Of a DNA stretch of 64,000 nt, positions 33,628-46,033 are shown in pieces. The notes beneath the pieces were generated by a model. That model searched no databases. It was given only the letters and a program-made list of their open reading frames with translations, and was not told where the DNA came from. The DNA lies in assembly GCA_036346275.1 (NCBI GenBank), contig CM070713.1:70052382-70116381 (forward strand), in the 5' to 3' direction. Made by a program: the position numbers and the translations under genes. How positions within the stretch are numbered: position 1 is the first letter of the stretch; each line of letters begins with the position of its first letter. The DNA is from Otatea glauca (taxonomy: Eukaryota > Streptophyta > Magnoliopsida > Poales > Poaceae).

Positions 33628-36600
33628 ATGGGAGGAGGAGGCGGCGGCGAAGGCGATCACCAAGAACGGCCGCTTCTCAAGAAGCTCTCGGAGTCCTCTT
33701 ACAGTTCATCTGAGGAGCATGTAGTCAAAAGAAACGGTAAGTCCTATCAGCTAGCTAGTTCGTCACAAGATGATCTTTTTTTTACTTGCGTATATGATCC
33801 ATAGCAATATATTATATACGCTTCCAAGTTCCAACTTCCAACCTGCCAGTTCTAAGTTCTAACGCGGCGTCCGGTTTTGGAGCTTCCTGTGTTCTTTGCA
33901 CTAGCTAGACAGACAGCTAGTGTGTGTATATATATATATATATTTCCATGTGATCCATGTCAATTAATTTTATACATGTATCCGATCATTCAAACCAGAT
34001 GCTGTGTATCTTAAGAATAGCTAGCAAGGAAACATCTTCATAACCATGCCATGAGCAACATGGCTGGCTAGCTAGTTCAAAGCCTCAGGCGCACGGAGCA
34101 TGCCAGTCACATTCATTTGTTGCCCAACGTTTCACTAGCCACACTGCTAGACGGGTCGTCACTTTCAAACTCTAGTACTTTTTACTATCCTTTCAAAAGT
34201 TTAAAGAAATTTTGGTGGGGAATGGTGATACCTTTAAAGGACGATAATAAAAACTCTATTATTGTCTATTTGAATAGTACAGTGCGGCTCCACTATGGTC
34301 CCGGAAGCAACAGTACTGACGACAGAGAAGTTATCACATGCAGTTCGTAATCAGAATTGATTATGTGCGTGCCACTCCTAAGATGATTAATTCATCTTGA
34401 CGTGGAACCGATTAACTTGCACGGCTATGTATTTATTTATTTACCACCGTGATTTTGAGCACTGACATGAAACTTACGGGCGAGAAACGCTCTCAGCTAG
34501 CTGAGACCTTGTTGATTTGTGCGTGTAACGTGCATGTGAGTTGGGCAGGCACGGTATGGACGGCGATGGCGCACATCATAACGGCGGTGATCGGCTCCGG
34601 CGTGCTGTCGCTGGCGTGGAGCGTGGCGCAGCTCGGCTGGGTAGGGGGACCGGCGGCCCTGGTGTTCTTCGCCGGGGTGACCATGATCCAGTCCTCCCTG
34701 CTCGCCGACAGCTACATTTTTCACGACCCGGAGCACGGCGTCGTGAGGAACAGGTCGTACGTGGATGCTGTGAGGCTTTACCTAGGTGATGATATATGTA
34801 GCTCTCAAATTTTCACTCTCCTTTCGTGTCTCCCGATTTTGACTAATGTTTACACACTATAGTGAAAATATTGCTATCATATTCTAGATGATAGCAAACC
34901 GGCACGCAACCAAAAATTGAACATCTGTGACACCCACACCCATATATAGGTTTGTGTTGTGTCAATGTGCCTATCAAAAAGACAAAACAAAAGAAAAGTG
35001 AGAGAGACAATTCGTCAGAAGTTGCTATTATCTATAAATATTGTCCATTTGAAGGACAAGAAGTCACTGTACAAGTACTTATACTCCCTTGGGTCACAGA
35101 TATATGTTGTTTGAAAAATCAACACAGTTTTCAAAACTCAACTTGGACTACTAATTACTATTATAATATATTTATAAAACCCACCAAAATTATAATATTG
35201 TGAAAGTATTTCTGTGACAAATATACACATATGATTTTTATGCATCTAATTTAAATATTTAAAAAGATATTGATAGTTAAAATTTTGAAAGTTTACACAT
35301 ATTGACCAGAGGAAAGTAAATATGTAAAAAAAACAGCTGTTGAAACCGATTGATGATTGTAGCACATCGGTCTGTACTTTTTTTAGTAAATTAAAACAAA
35401 ATGTGCATTTTTACATGATTACATTAGCGCAACTGTTGATGCCACGCTTGCAGGTGACAAGAGCCAGTTGTTTTGTGGTTTTTTCCTCAACTTCAGCCTG
35501 TTTGGGTCCGGGGTGGTGTACACTCTCACCGCAGCCACTAGTATGAGGTAATTAAGTACATAGTAGTAATTCATATATGATGATCTCTGTCTCTCTCTGC
35601 CTCTCTATATCTCAGTCTTGCGTGGCAACCAGCCAGCCACGAGTTTATTAATTGTAATGCAGTTGTAACATGTATTGGAAATTTGGAAGAATGATGGCAA
35701 ACAAGCTGGAAAGAGAAAACTACTTTTGCTTGTTAAGGCTTTGGAGTTTGGATAGTGATGGCTTTGTCCTTCAATTATTAATCATCAGGAGGTAGACCAA
35801 TGTTTAGTGGAGTAGTGCGGTAGTGGCCAATAGAGTTAGAGAAATTTTTTAAGTGTATTATATTAGTAGTACGGAGTGGGTAATAAAAATTAGATCTAAT
35901 TATTGATTTGTTAAGAGTAGTCATACTACTCTTTTACCGGAAGAAATATACATAAATACTCCTTCTGGTCACAAATAGTTAGTGTTTTAGACATCGATAT
36001 GATCTCCAAAACATAGCTTTGATAACTAATTTATATTATAATATATTTATAAAACCTAATAAAATTACAATATTATAAAATTACTTTTCAAGGCAAATCT
36101 ACGCATATGATTTCCTTGTATCCAATTTAAATATTTAAAAAGATATAAACAATTAAAGTTTTAAAAGTTTGACTGACGTATGTCTAAAACGATAACTATT
36201 TATGATCGAGGAGGAAGTACTAACTAATATAATAAATTGTATCAAAAAATGAACAATCTACGTACGTTATTGGTGGGGCAGGGCTCTATAGATAGACCAA
36301 AGCAAAGTCTATGTGAACGTCATTTTCTTTTATATATTATATAGTGAGAGACCTAGCGTGTGCATAAAATTTCTTGTAGACTTGGACAACATCGCACTCA
36401 TAGCTGCTATTTTGGTAGACAAGACATAGTGTGTTTTCTTGCCAAACGTATCATCTGAAATGTCTTACCACGGCCGAAAGACACACCGAAAAGCAATGCC
36501 AAGCGTAGCTTGAAAATCTGGATATTAATTGTCAAATTAACCTTCGATCGCTGATAACGAATAGCAATGAGATTTGACAGGTTTTGGCAGATTTCAGCCC

Positions 36601-38065
36601 AATTACCTCGCCAAAACTGACGAGAATTTTAAAAACTTTTGAGAAAGCACCGATCCATGGTTGAGGAATCCTCATGCATGTCAAGATGACCAGATCGAAT
36701 TGTTCTTCGGAAGCTGGAACGCTCTTCTAATTTGTCATTTTGCAGGGCGATTCAGAAATCGAACTGCTACCACAGGGAAGGCCACGATGCGCCGTGCTCC
36801 GCCGGGGGTGACGGCTATTACATGCTACTGTTCGGTCTCGCGCAGGTCGTCCTGTCGCAGATACCGGACTTCCACAACATGGCGTGGCTCTCCGTCTTCG
36901 CGGCCGTCATGTCCTTCTTCTACTCCATCGCCGGCTTCGGGCTCGGCGTCGCCAAAGTGATCGGTAATACCATAATGATGCACTCACCGTGATTTGCAGA
37001 GAGAAAGTACAAGGCCTTCTTATTTTCTGAGCAATGAACAATGCGTACGCATGCATGCGATGGTTCCTCTCTTTAGCAAATGGAGTGATCAAGGGGGGAA
37101 TCGGAGGCATTCCCCTGGTTTCCCCGACGCAGAAGGTGTGGCGGATCTCGCAGGCCCTCGGGGACATCGCCTTCGCCTACCCCTATTCCTTAGTTCTGCT
37201 AGAAATAGAGGTATATATGTGCGTACCAATGCAACGGCATGCAGACATGTGTGCACCTCCATTGTCGCGGTACTTCCGTTTTAAGTTAATCGATCAGCTG
37301 AGACAAGAAGATGTGTGGGGCTTATGTGATTGATTATGATCAAGGACACGCTGAGGTCGCCGCCGCCGGAGAGCGAGACGATGAAGACAGCGTCGAGGGC
37401 GAGCATCGTGGTCACCACCTTCTTCTACCTCTGCTGCGGGTGCTTCGGCTACGCGGCGTTCGGCGACGGCACCCCAGGGAACCTCCTCACCGGGTTCGGC
37501 TTCTACGAGCCCTACTGGCTCATCGACCTCGCCAACCTCTGCATTGCCCTCCACCTCCTCGGCGGCTACCAGGCAAGTACCAACGCGCTACCACCGCGCC
37601 GCGCGCGACCCGGCCGTCAGAAACGCAACTACATACGTACGTACGTGGGCGCACGATCACGTAACGACGCGTATACATGTGCGCGCGCAGGTGTACACGC
37701 AGCCGGTGTTCGCGCTCGTGGAGCGGCGGTTCGGCGCCGAGGCGTGCGTCGTGGAGGTGCCGCTGCTCGGCCAGCGTCGCGTGAATCTGTTCCGGCTGTG
37801 CTTCCGCACGGCGTACGTGGCGGCGACGACGGCGCTGGCCATGTCGTTCCCCTACTTCAACCAGGTGATGGGGCTGCTCGGCGCCTTCACCTTCTGGCCG
37901 CTCGCCATCCACTTCCCCGTCGAGATGTACCTCGTGCAGAAGAAGGCGGCGCCGTGGACGAGGCGGTGGCTGGCCATCCAGGCGTTCAGCGCCGTCTGCC
38001 TGCTCATCAGCGTCTTCGCCTGCGTTGGCTCGGCCGTCGGAGTGTTCGGCTCGGAGACAAGCTGA
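33628..38065 (+). CDS. Amino acid permease (AAP/AAAP family), seven exons
   Basis: Exons 33628-33736, 34549-34785, 35454-35547, 36746-36963, 37077-37210, 37345-37572 and 37691-38065 join in phase to 464 codons plus TGA. The protein has an acidic, Gly-rich cytosolic N-terminus and then the AAP core: GTVWTAMAHIITAVIGSGVL with the first helix, SLAWSVAQLGW, the SMRAIQKSNCYH loop, GIPLVSPTQKVWRISQALGD and EMYLVQKK near the end; about 11 membrane helices. AAPs are plasma-membrane proton-coupled amino acid importers. Intron 6 (37573-37690) has a GC donor (CAG|GCAAGT) and AG acceptor. Introns 2 and 3 hold Stowaway-like MITEs. All domain motifs are intact, so the gene is probably functional. Individual AAP orthologue not assigned. 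Confidence 0.93.
33921..33943 (+). repeat. (TG)n(TA)n microsatellite in AAP intron 1
   Basis: TGTGTG followed by about eight TA units within the first intron. Confidence 0.9.
35084..35316 (+). mobile_element. Stowaway-like MITE in AAP intron 2
   Basis: Ends CTCCCTTGGGTCA and, inverted, CTTTCCTCTGGTCA, flanked on both sides by TA (35082-35083; 35317-35318). The AT-rich interior matches the other copies in the window. Confidence 0.7.
35959..36217 (+). mobile_element. Stowaway-like MITE in AAP intron 3
   Basis: Ends CTCCTTCTGGTCACAAATAG and, inverted, CTTCCTCCTCGATCATAAAT, flanked by TA on both sides (35957-35958; 36218-36219). Same family as 35084-35316. Confidence 0.72.
37573..37690 (+). other. 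GC-AG intron (intron 6 of the AAP gene)
   Basis: The exon ends CTACCAG and the intron begins GCAAGT; it ends GCGCAG before GTGTACACGCAG. Joining there gives GGYQ-VYTQP, the expected AAP sequence, and no GT donor nearby restores it. GCAAGT after CAG is the recognised strong form of GC donors. Confidence 0.8.
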
Positions 38066-38734
38066 ATGAACTCTACAAATTTGTGCTTGCACGTACTGAT
38101 GTGCAGTTGTCAGTTATTTTTCAGGTGGGAACTGCGGCAAGATGGTCTATTGGTCTGTATATATCTAGGAATGTGATTGTGTTGATTTGTGCTTGTGTGT
38201 TTGGGCATCAAGTTCTACTTTGTATGAGAACTTCTTATGTACAAATCTGTACATACCTGTGCAGTGCTGCTGTTACCATCTTTCAGTTACTGAAGTGCAG
38301 CAGCATCTTCAGCTGAAGAGTACATCAAGAAGACACTGTACATGCATAACCATGTAGTTGACCAACTTGGCAGGCGCTCACAGGGGGACAACCAGAGAGA
38401 TATTGAAGCATCCGTTTGACATTAGCACCAATAATTCAACAGTTGTATTTTCAATAGTCCTTTTAACGGGACAATACAACAGGTTTAGTCACATGGATTA
38501 CTCACATGGCATAAGCACAAACCACTATAAAGAATAATAAAATCGGTCGTGAGTATATCCGACGAATTGCACCAGGGTATTTTACAACCACATTTTTACA
38601 AAAATTTCGGCCATGAGGAAAAAGTTCGAGACAGAGCTTCAGTAAGTAGACAGGATTTGAAGCAATTTTCAGCATAAATTGCAAAGATTGATGCTTCTTG
38701 CGTAAATTTTAGACAGAGTACAAGTGAATTTTTC
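38066..38734. other. convergent 3' region between AAP and ArfGAP genes
   Basis: 670 bp between two stop codons on opposite strands. It presumably holds both 3'UTRs, which may overlap. No other gene seen. Confidence 0.5.
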
Positions 38735-39197
38735 TTAACCTAGAGGAATCCATTCAAGTTCTAACTCAATTTCACCTGATTCTACGTTCTGCAGCTTTAG
38801 GTGTACTTCCTGTTTTACCTTGCCCGCAACAACATTGACAGTGCTATCTTTCAATAGGGCATTGTCTCTGGTCATGAACCACCTTCCAATTTGCATGTCA
38901 CTAATACGCGAAGGATCTCCAAAGGCCATGGCAGCTGTGATCATCGGTTGGAGATCTATCTCTGCTTCCCCCATGATATCGTCAGCAGAGAACATATCGT
39001 GGTCATACACTGGCTGGAAATAGAGAGATTTATATGTTATCCGGATGGGGTGAAAACTAAGAAGCATTATCTTGGCTGCTTTGTTATTGTGTGCAAAGAA
39101 TAATGACTCTATTAAATGATTTCATCTCTCCCATATTTCTTCGTATTTATGGTGAAGTATTTTACACATAAAAGCTCTGTCAAGTACAAAGAGGTAT

Positions 39198-42154
39198 TGT
39201 CGGGACCGGATTTCCAAATCCGAACCCTCTGTGTATAACCTGTGCTAGTTCAGGAAAAGCTAGCATACACAGTGAAAACAGTGATGACATCACATCCATA
39301 TCATGAATCAAATAATATTAATTAAGCGAAAGAGTATTAGCCTTATGGCCAATTATTACAAATAAGAAGCATCATAGCTTGAGTTCAATAAGAAACAGCG
39401 GAAACGAAATAACAGCAGCAAAGTAAGTAAGCCCATCCATTTGCCCAACAGATCGATCGGGTTCGCGTCCTAGCATTCGGATCGCCTTCATCATAACCAC
39501 AAGCGTAGAAATCGTAGTCGACTTCACACGCACACTCTTCGTGGAAGGTTGGGGATGTTGCAAGGTGAGCACAAAGTGTACTCGCAAGTCTTGAAAACAT
39601 AATGCATGATAACTATATGCAAGGCTAAGCAATTGAAGGCATAATATGGCTCTTTTAGCATAAGGCAAAGTTTAATCAGTAAATACCAATAGTAATTTCA
39701 TAAAGCATCATTTGAATAAAATGTAATAGCATAGTAATTGAATTTGATATAACAATTAAAGCGAGTTCCATCTACGATTGGCTCCATCCGCCAAACCATA
39801 ACCCGAGAGTTCCATCCGCTCTCTGATTCCCAAACCATCATTTTCCTTTGAAACAAAACCATAAAATCTACAATGTGCAAGCGCACCTACTTTGCCCTTG
39901 ACCAGTAGGCACGACTACTTAAGTAGTTTTAACTCTGCAGAGTGTGTACACTTTACCGACAAGACATGATCGACTCTTGTTGCCATGCACTTAACACACT
40001 TCCTTTGGTGTGTCGGCAGAGAGATCATGACAAGGCCTTTACAATGCACAACCCCACTATTAACCTCGCCGCTAAGGTTTCACCATTGTTAGGGTTCTAG
40101 CCGCCCGATCTGAAGCTCCTCTTGCGCCTGCCAACATCTGGCACTCTCCAACTGGCGAAGCTAATAATGAGATGCACAAATTATTTAGCCAGGTCGTACC
40201 CATATAGACTTGTGGTTGTACGGTAGTGCTCGGTCTATGGTAACACACGTTTCGGTCCTTAATTGACTAGGGCGGAACATTCGCATACCAAGGTCTCGTG
40301 CTTTCTGCACCCGCCAAACATTCATCCGCCCCGATCTAAACCATTTCCACTTTAATTCATTTAAATCACAGCAGCAACACCAATTGCCGCAATCTCACAA
40401 ATAAGTTTAAACAACATTTGAAATGATTCCCATATTGACACAATATCAAACGCTTAAATTTGGACTAAGCAATTCTACCGCTCCATGCTAATCTCTGGAT
40501 ATCACCAAATAAAATAGCTAGTATATATCATCTAGGTGTCAAAGGTTCGACATGATCAATACCAATGAGGGTATAACAAACTGGAATTTAACTATACTCA
40601 AACTATATTTAAAGTACATTGCATAAAGTAAGCATGCATAATTTAAAAACAACATAACATTTTCATAAACTTTGGGATCAACATGTTCAAGGAAGACTTG
40701 CCTTTTTGCCTCTTCTTTGGTTCTACCTCACCATCGATTCGATCGATCTTCGATCAAGGCTGTCTACACGCTAAACGAGCAAATAAATAAAACAAATTCA
40801 AATAAAATTCAAAATTGAAAAGAATGGTACTGGAAGATAGATCTTGAATTTAGATGAATTTAGAAATTTGAATCATCGGAATCGAGCTCGAACGAAGGAG
40901 AACGGGCTCTGGAAGATTCCCGATCGAAAATCGAGAAAATCGAGAGGTGACACGTGGCAAAGACGTGATTGGTCGGAATTTTGGATTTTCCGAAAATCAA
41001 AAAGGAAAAGAAATTCACCGACACGTGGGGCCCACGAGTCGAGACTGGTTCACGATGGACCGGTTCACCGAGGAGGAGGAAACCGACGCGTGGCGCTGAC
41101 GCCGGCCGCCACGCGGCGGCCGACGCGACGCTGGCGTGGCGGCTGAACGAGGCGGCCGACGCGGCGCAGACTGGCGGCGACGCGACCGACGGGTCATCCA
41201 CGCGGCGGGCATCGGCGGCCGTGGCGGTCGGACGGCGGGAGGCAACGCGGCGGCGGCGGCGTGGAGCGATCTGGGCATCGCGCAAGATCGAGCGGCCACG
41301 GCCATCGACGGAGAGCGACGGCGCGCATGGCAGCATTGGCTGGCGCGTAAGGCCGAGGCGAAGAAGGCCTCGGCGGCACGAAAACGCGATTAACGCCACG
41401 GGCGTAGGGCAAAGAGAGAGGAGACGCGGGAGTTGGCGGGACCAAACCGACGGCGAGGCTCACCGGCGAGGAAGGAAAAGCAGCGGAGAAGCGCGGCGGC
41501 GGCGGAACTTCGGCGAGCTCAATCTCCTCGACGGAGGCGACTCGGTCGGCGGGGCTTGAGGCGGCGGTTGCGGCACGAGGAGGCGAACCTCGGGATGGGG
41601 CCCTCGGGGCTTTAAATAGCCTCGAGGCGGGCGCGCACGGACGCCAAAAACAGCGCGGACACGATTAGGTTTTAGGGTTTTTCGGGCGCGCGCGGCGGCG
41701 GCGGCGACAAAGAAGATCTGGCCGCCCACGTGGCGCGCGTCGAGCGACGACGCGACGAGGCTAGGCCGCGAGCAATGGTCATGCGCGGCCGCGACGCGAG
41801 GCTGGGCCGACCGCCGAGGAAAGGAGGTGGGCCGCGGAAGGATTCGCCCACGGAAGGATTTAGAATTTAAAACATTTTCCGAATTAACCAAAATTCCAGA
41901 AATTCAAACAAAAGCAAATAAATTCAAATAAATATCAAATAAATTCAGAAAAATCTCCAAAAATACAGAAAAATTCCTTGTAGCATAATGAAGCCAACAA
42001 AAACTGAAAATCTAATGTTTGATGGATAGATTAGCCAAATTAAATCCTTTTATAAATAGAAAATTCATATTAAGCTGAAATTAATTCAAAGAAAAATGCA
42101 AATGGTGAATTTTCAAACTTAAACATTCTAAAATCCAAATTTTGGAATGTTACA
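39198..42154 (-). mobile_element. Gypsy-type solo LTR (2.96 kb) in the last intron of the ArfGAP gene
   Basis: Bounded by TGTCGGGACC at 39198 and GGAATGTTACA ending at 42154, inverted TGT...ACA termini. Both flanks are GGTAT (39193-39197; 42155-42159), a perfect 5-bp TSD. No gag or pol is present between, so it is a solo LTR or very long LTR remnant. On the minus strand it starts TGTAACATTCC, and CTATTTAAA near 41612 is a possible TATA box. GC-rich 40870-41860 yields long chance frames on both strands. A block at 39930-40035 is shared with the solo LTR at 47261-51704. Confidence 0.8.
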
Positions 42155-44444
42155 GGTATAACATCACAAGTTCATCATCATGTGTATGCTGACATACCAG
42201 CCCATTAGTACAAATCAGTTTTCCCTCGGAACCATTGGACTATATTTAACTATGCATTTAAAGTATTAAAGAACCAACGATATGGAATGTGAACTTGATA
42301 GCTCTTGTAAAGTTTTAAAGGACATCAGAGAAGGATCGTTTAGTGTGAGTTATTATCCTCTTTACACTTTCACTACACTGAAATTTCAAGAACGATGATG
42401 ATATTCATGAAATGCTCTTCTTCATTTCTTTTTCTGGCAGTAGGTTCATGACGGGAGTGCAATATGGCACCTGAGCATAACTGATACTAGCAAATCAGGC
42501 TTCTTGACAAAATATGTTGATGTGGTTATTCACTTGCAACCTGGGAATGAACAATTTAATTGAGCCAACTATTTATGACCTTATATTGAATTTCAGCATT
42601 ATGTCCATAACGAAATTTAAGTGCGTCTGCAGTTGTTTAACTCTGCTTTTTGTTTTGTAACTGAAATCAGGGAATAGACCAGTAAGCAAGGTGCTCTAAT
42701 TCATTGCTACCTTGTAATGTGCTTCACTATTACGTGAGTTAGCTGCCTGTGAAAAGGAGCAAAAGAATTTTCAGAGTGCAGACAATTTCAACCAAACTTA
42801 CAAGTTTTAAAGGTCCATAATTTTGAGGAATTGATAGCTTAAGCACCTCATTCCATACCGGGTTCAGGTCACTCTTTTTAACTGTTGTTTGAGCTTTCTG
42901 CAATTAGGATAAATAATTGAATGTTTTCAGGAATAGATCAACATAACAAACACAAATTATTTATGCATGTCAAAAATGAAATAAAATATACCTTCTCTCC
43001 AAGTGTTAAAATAACATATGGATCACTTGTTAGCATATCTCTGATGGCCAACTGAGTACCTTTTACCACTTTAATACTGATCTCTCCAACAAATTCTCTT
43101 GTATCTGCCTGTGACGATTTGCAAGGGTAAGGTTGATTGTCTGGTTCACTAAAATGATGCAGCTAGCTTCCATTAAATATGCTCCATTGCAATTGCTATG
43201 CAGCAATCTTCAGCCCAGAAAATAAAAGGGTTATCTCTACAGCTGTATAATCAATGTTTCAGCACTACAACTTACAAGGACATCCTTCCTTGAAGTGCTA
43301 GAGAAACTGCTATCTACGCTCTTCACAGAATTGATAGATTTAAAAGATTACTTTGAGGAAATGCGCAAGCTTGGTTTCAAAAAATCTTGTGTCTCATACT
43401 TGGCTCTGTGTATTAAAAGGATAACAGATAAATATTGAAATAATTCTGATGACATGCAGAGTATGAAATGGAATAATTATCAAACCTTAGAAATTTGGTC
43501 CTATATTCCATCGTTGAATCCGGTTTGGGTTTTGGGTGATCTTTTGGAAGAAAAGCCTCATAAATTGAATTTGCATATGAGTTTCCACCAACATCAACCA
43601 TGGAGTCAATGTCACTATCAGACCAATCATCCAAAGTCACAGATAAAACCTGACAAACAGGTGGAAGAATGAAGGTGAATTCAAAGGTGCGATTACATAT
43701 TAGGTACAGCCTGAGGAAAAAAATCTAACAGAATTCATATAGGCATATCGGGAGAAATATTTGGGAAGAACTAAAAGTGACAAAGAAATTTCTTGATGTT
43801 AAAACTTAAAACAACCTTTGATATGTCTGGTCCAAGAGCCTTGTGAACATCTCCACACTTTAAGAAAAGAAATACTCCGATAGTAGCAGACCTGAAATGC
43901 ACAATGAATGAGGCTTATATAAATTTAAGATGGAAAGCATGCGAAATGAAAACAAAGGGTCTTTACTTGCTTCAGTGTACCGTTATTGTATTCCACAACA
44001 TGGCTAAGATAGAAAAAATATATGTGTGTGTATTGCTGTATTTTCATATAATAAATCAAATTTATCTATGTCGAATGAAGAATCTTTGTGTAGAAATTCT
44101 ATGCAAAATATCTCTGTTCCGAAATGGAAAATATAATAAGTGTTTATACAGAAATGATGTCTTTTTATCTGTGTAACAGTGGCACTTACGCCCATTTGGG
44201 ATCAGGTGCACCACAATCAGCACATATCCGATTGTCGCTTTTTATCATGAGATCCTTCAACTTTCTTGCTTTGCCTACACATGGTGAAAAATATCCAAAA
44301 ATTTCCGTCTGGTATATCAGCACCTCCTATGGTTACAAAGTAATAACATGACACATGGCATATAATCTAGTAGCTAGGATATGATATGCGCCTAGAATAG
44401 GCTTGGTTGACTTGATGTGTTGATAGTGATTAACAGTACTCATC

Positions 44445-45468
44445 ACTGTTATTACAGCGTCGCCTAGTCGCCGACTATGCGTCCAGGCGGCCGGCCAGAA
44501 GCGCCATGGCCCTGCGCCTCGCCTGAAGACACCTGGCGTCGCGGTGGCGACGACTAGGCTTCGGCCTGGCGTCCGGGCGGTCGACTGGCACTGGATTGGA
44601 CGTATTTGAGGGCTGCGACCTTGCGTCACGGGTAGAAACTCAGTAGGGATCGGGAGGAGCTCTGGGGCAAAAGACTCACGGGTGGAGAAACCCTAGCAAC
44701 GGCGCTGCCGCCACCAGTAATCCCCTTCTGCCTCCCCCTCCCCGTCCGCCTCCTGGCTTCCCCCTTTGCATCCCCCTCCGCCTCTGCCCCTCCAGCTCCA
44801 GCTGCTGCCGCTCTGCCCCAGCTTGCCCCGAGGCTGCTCCTCCTCTTCCCCGGATGAAGTGCCGCTCCTCCTCATCTGCCCCGTGAGGAAGTAGTGGCTC
44901 CTGCTCGGTGCTCCTCCTCTGCCCCGTGAGAAAAGAAGTGGTGGCTCTTCACTCTTGCTGCTGTTGCTTCGCATCCCCCTTCGCCTCTTGCTTGGCTGAT
45001 GGCTGTTGCTCACTTGATTGACTGTTGATTCAATTGGTGTTGCGAAGGAATGATACAATCTTGCTTCAGACATAGCCATAGGTGTGAATTATATTCAGGC
45101 TGAAGGAATGATACTCTGAGCTCTTGGATGTTGAATTATATTCCTATTGGATGTCTGAAGACCTATTGTGAAGCATTCCTATTGAGTATCATTCCTATTG
45201 CTCTGATTCAATTGGATGCGAAGCACACCTATTGTGCTTCATCTCCTTCAGCCTGATTGTATGGATTAGTCATTCCTCTGCCCCGTAGCAAACTGAGTAG
45301 TGCTGAACTGCTGATTTGTATGGATTAGTCATTACTCATCAGTGATGTAATGCATATTTCTTTGAGAATTGAGATGGCTCGATTAAATGATTGATAATGA
45401 TGCTGGCTGCTGCAATTGTGTGAACTGGTCGCCTAACTGACACCTAGGCGGGCACCGTGATAACCATG
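44445..45468. mobile_element. Mutator-like non-autonomous element at the ArfGAP start codon
   Basis: Flanked by perfect 9-bp direct repeats GTACTCATC (44436-44444 and 45469-45477), the Mutator-type TSD length. Ends ACTGTTATTACAGCGTCGCC and, inverted, CATGGTTATCACGGTGCCCG are imperfect inverted repeats leading into a shared CGCCTAG. The 1.02 kb interior has low-complexity GC-rich sequence and repeated 'ATTCCTATTG' wording; no transposase. On the minus strand the TSD reads GATGAGTAC and contains an ATG. Confidence 0.7.
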
Positions 45469-46033
45469 GTACTCATCTTTGCGGTGTAATCTCGGATAAC
45501 TCAGAACACCAATTAAACTTTTCACACCTGAAGAAAACATAAAACCAAGAGTCAATGATCAAAATAAAAAGGAAGAAGGCTACGGTAAAATATTTCTACA
45601 CATTTCCAAGTTCAAATAAGATAATTTCTCCGGTTTTTATTTCATAAGAACACGCCTCTATGATGCATGAGAACCAGTGTTCAGCTGCCAGGTCATCACC
45701 ACAAAATGAGGTTTCCATTTGCCAATGGAGGCCAAATTTAAGAAGGTATAGTTAAATACAACAACAACAACAACCAAACCTTTTGTCCCAAACATGTTGG
45801 GGTAAGCTAGAAAAGAAACCCAATCAAGTTACACAAATAAACAAATTACATGTTGTGTGGGTAGCCTGGTGATTGAAAAGAAATTTTGAAGCATACAAGA
45901 GAGATGATTTTGAGGCTGAAACAGATTTGGGAATCTTGGGTACCAAGCTCCCAGAGCCGATTCGTCAATCTCTTCTATATATTTCTCAATTTTGACAAAA
46001 CCACGACTTTAAAAACTTAAAATCTTTACATAC

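Larger units (their letters stand above)
38735..45476 (-). pseudogene. AGD12-type ArfGAP + C2 domain gene with premature stop
   Basis: Exons on the minus strand, 5' to 3': 45473-45527 (likely ATG at 45476, giving ATGA), 44190-44274, 43816-43891, 43486-43649, 43276-43405, 42992-43108, 42802-42897, 38735-39013. They join in phase into about 316 codons: ArfGAP zinc finger (codons ~3-125), linker, C2 domain (~155-316), the AGD11-13 layout. ArfGAPs stimulate Arf GTP hydrolysis in vesicle traffic; the C2 domain binds phospholipid. Three defects are visible: codon 129 is TAA (43348-43350), the third zinc ligand is Phe (codon 39, 43864-43866), and the arginine-finger position in the H-R motif is Lys (codon 47). 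The product would be 128 residues without C2. Intron and exon phases are otherwise intact, so decay is recent or a short isoform is used. The exact start is uncertain because of a transposon at the first exon. Confidence 0.75.

Noticed and set aside
40860..41615. Long GC-rich open frames (up to about 196 codons) on both strands
   Set aside because: They lie wholly inside the solo LTR 39198-42154, are low-complexity Arg/Ala-rich and overlap on opposite strands, as expected from GC-rich composition.
44693..45079. 128-codon minus-strand frame
   Set aside because: Inside the Mutator-like element, rich in Ser/Gly/Arg, with no known similarity; likely chance.
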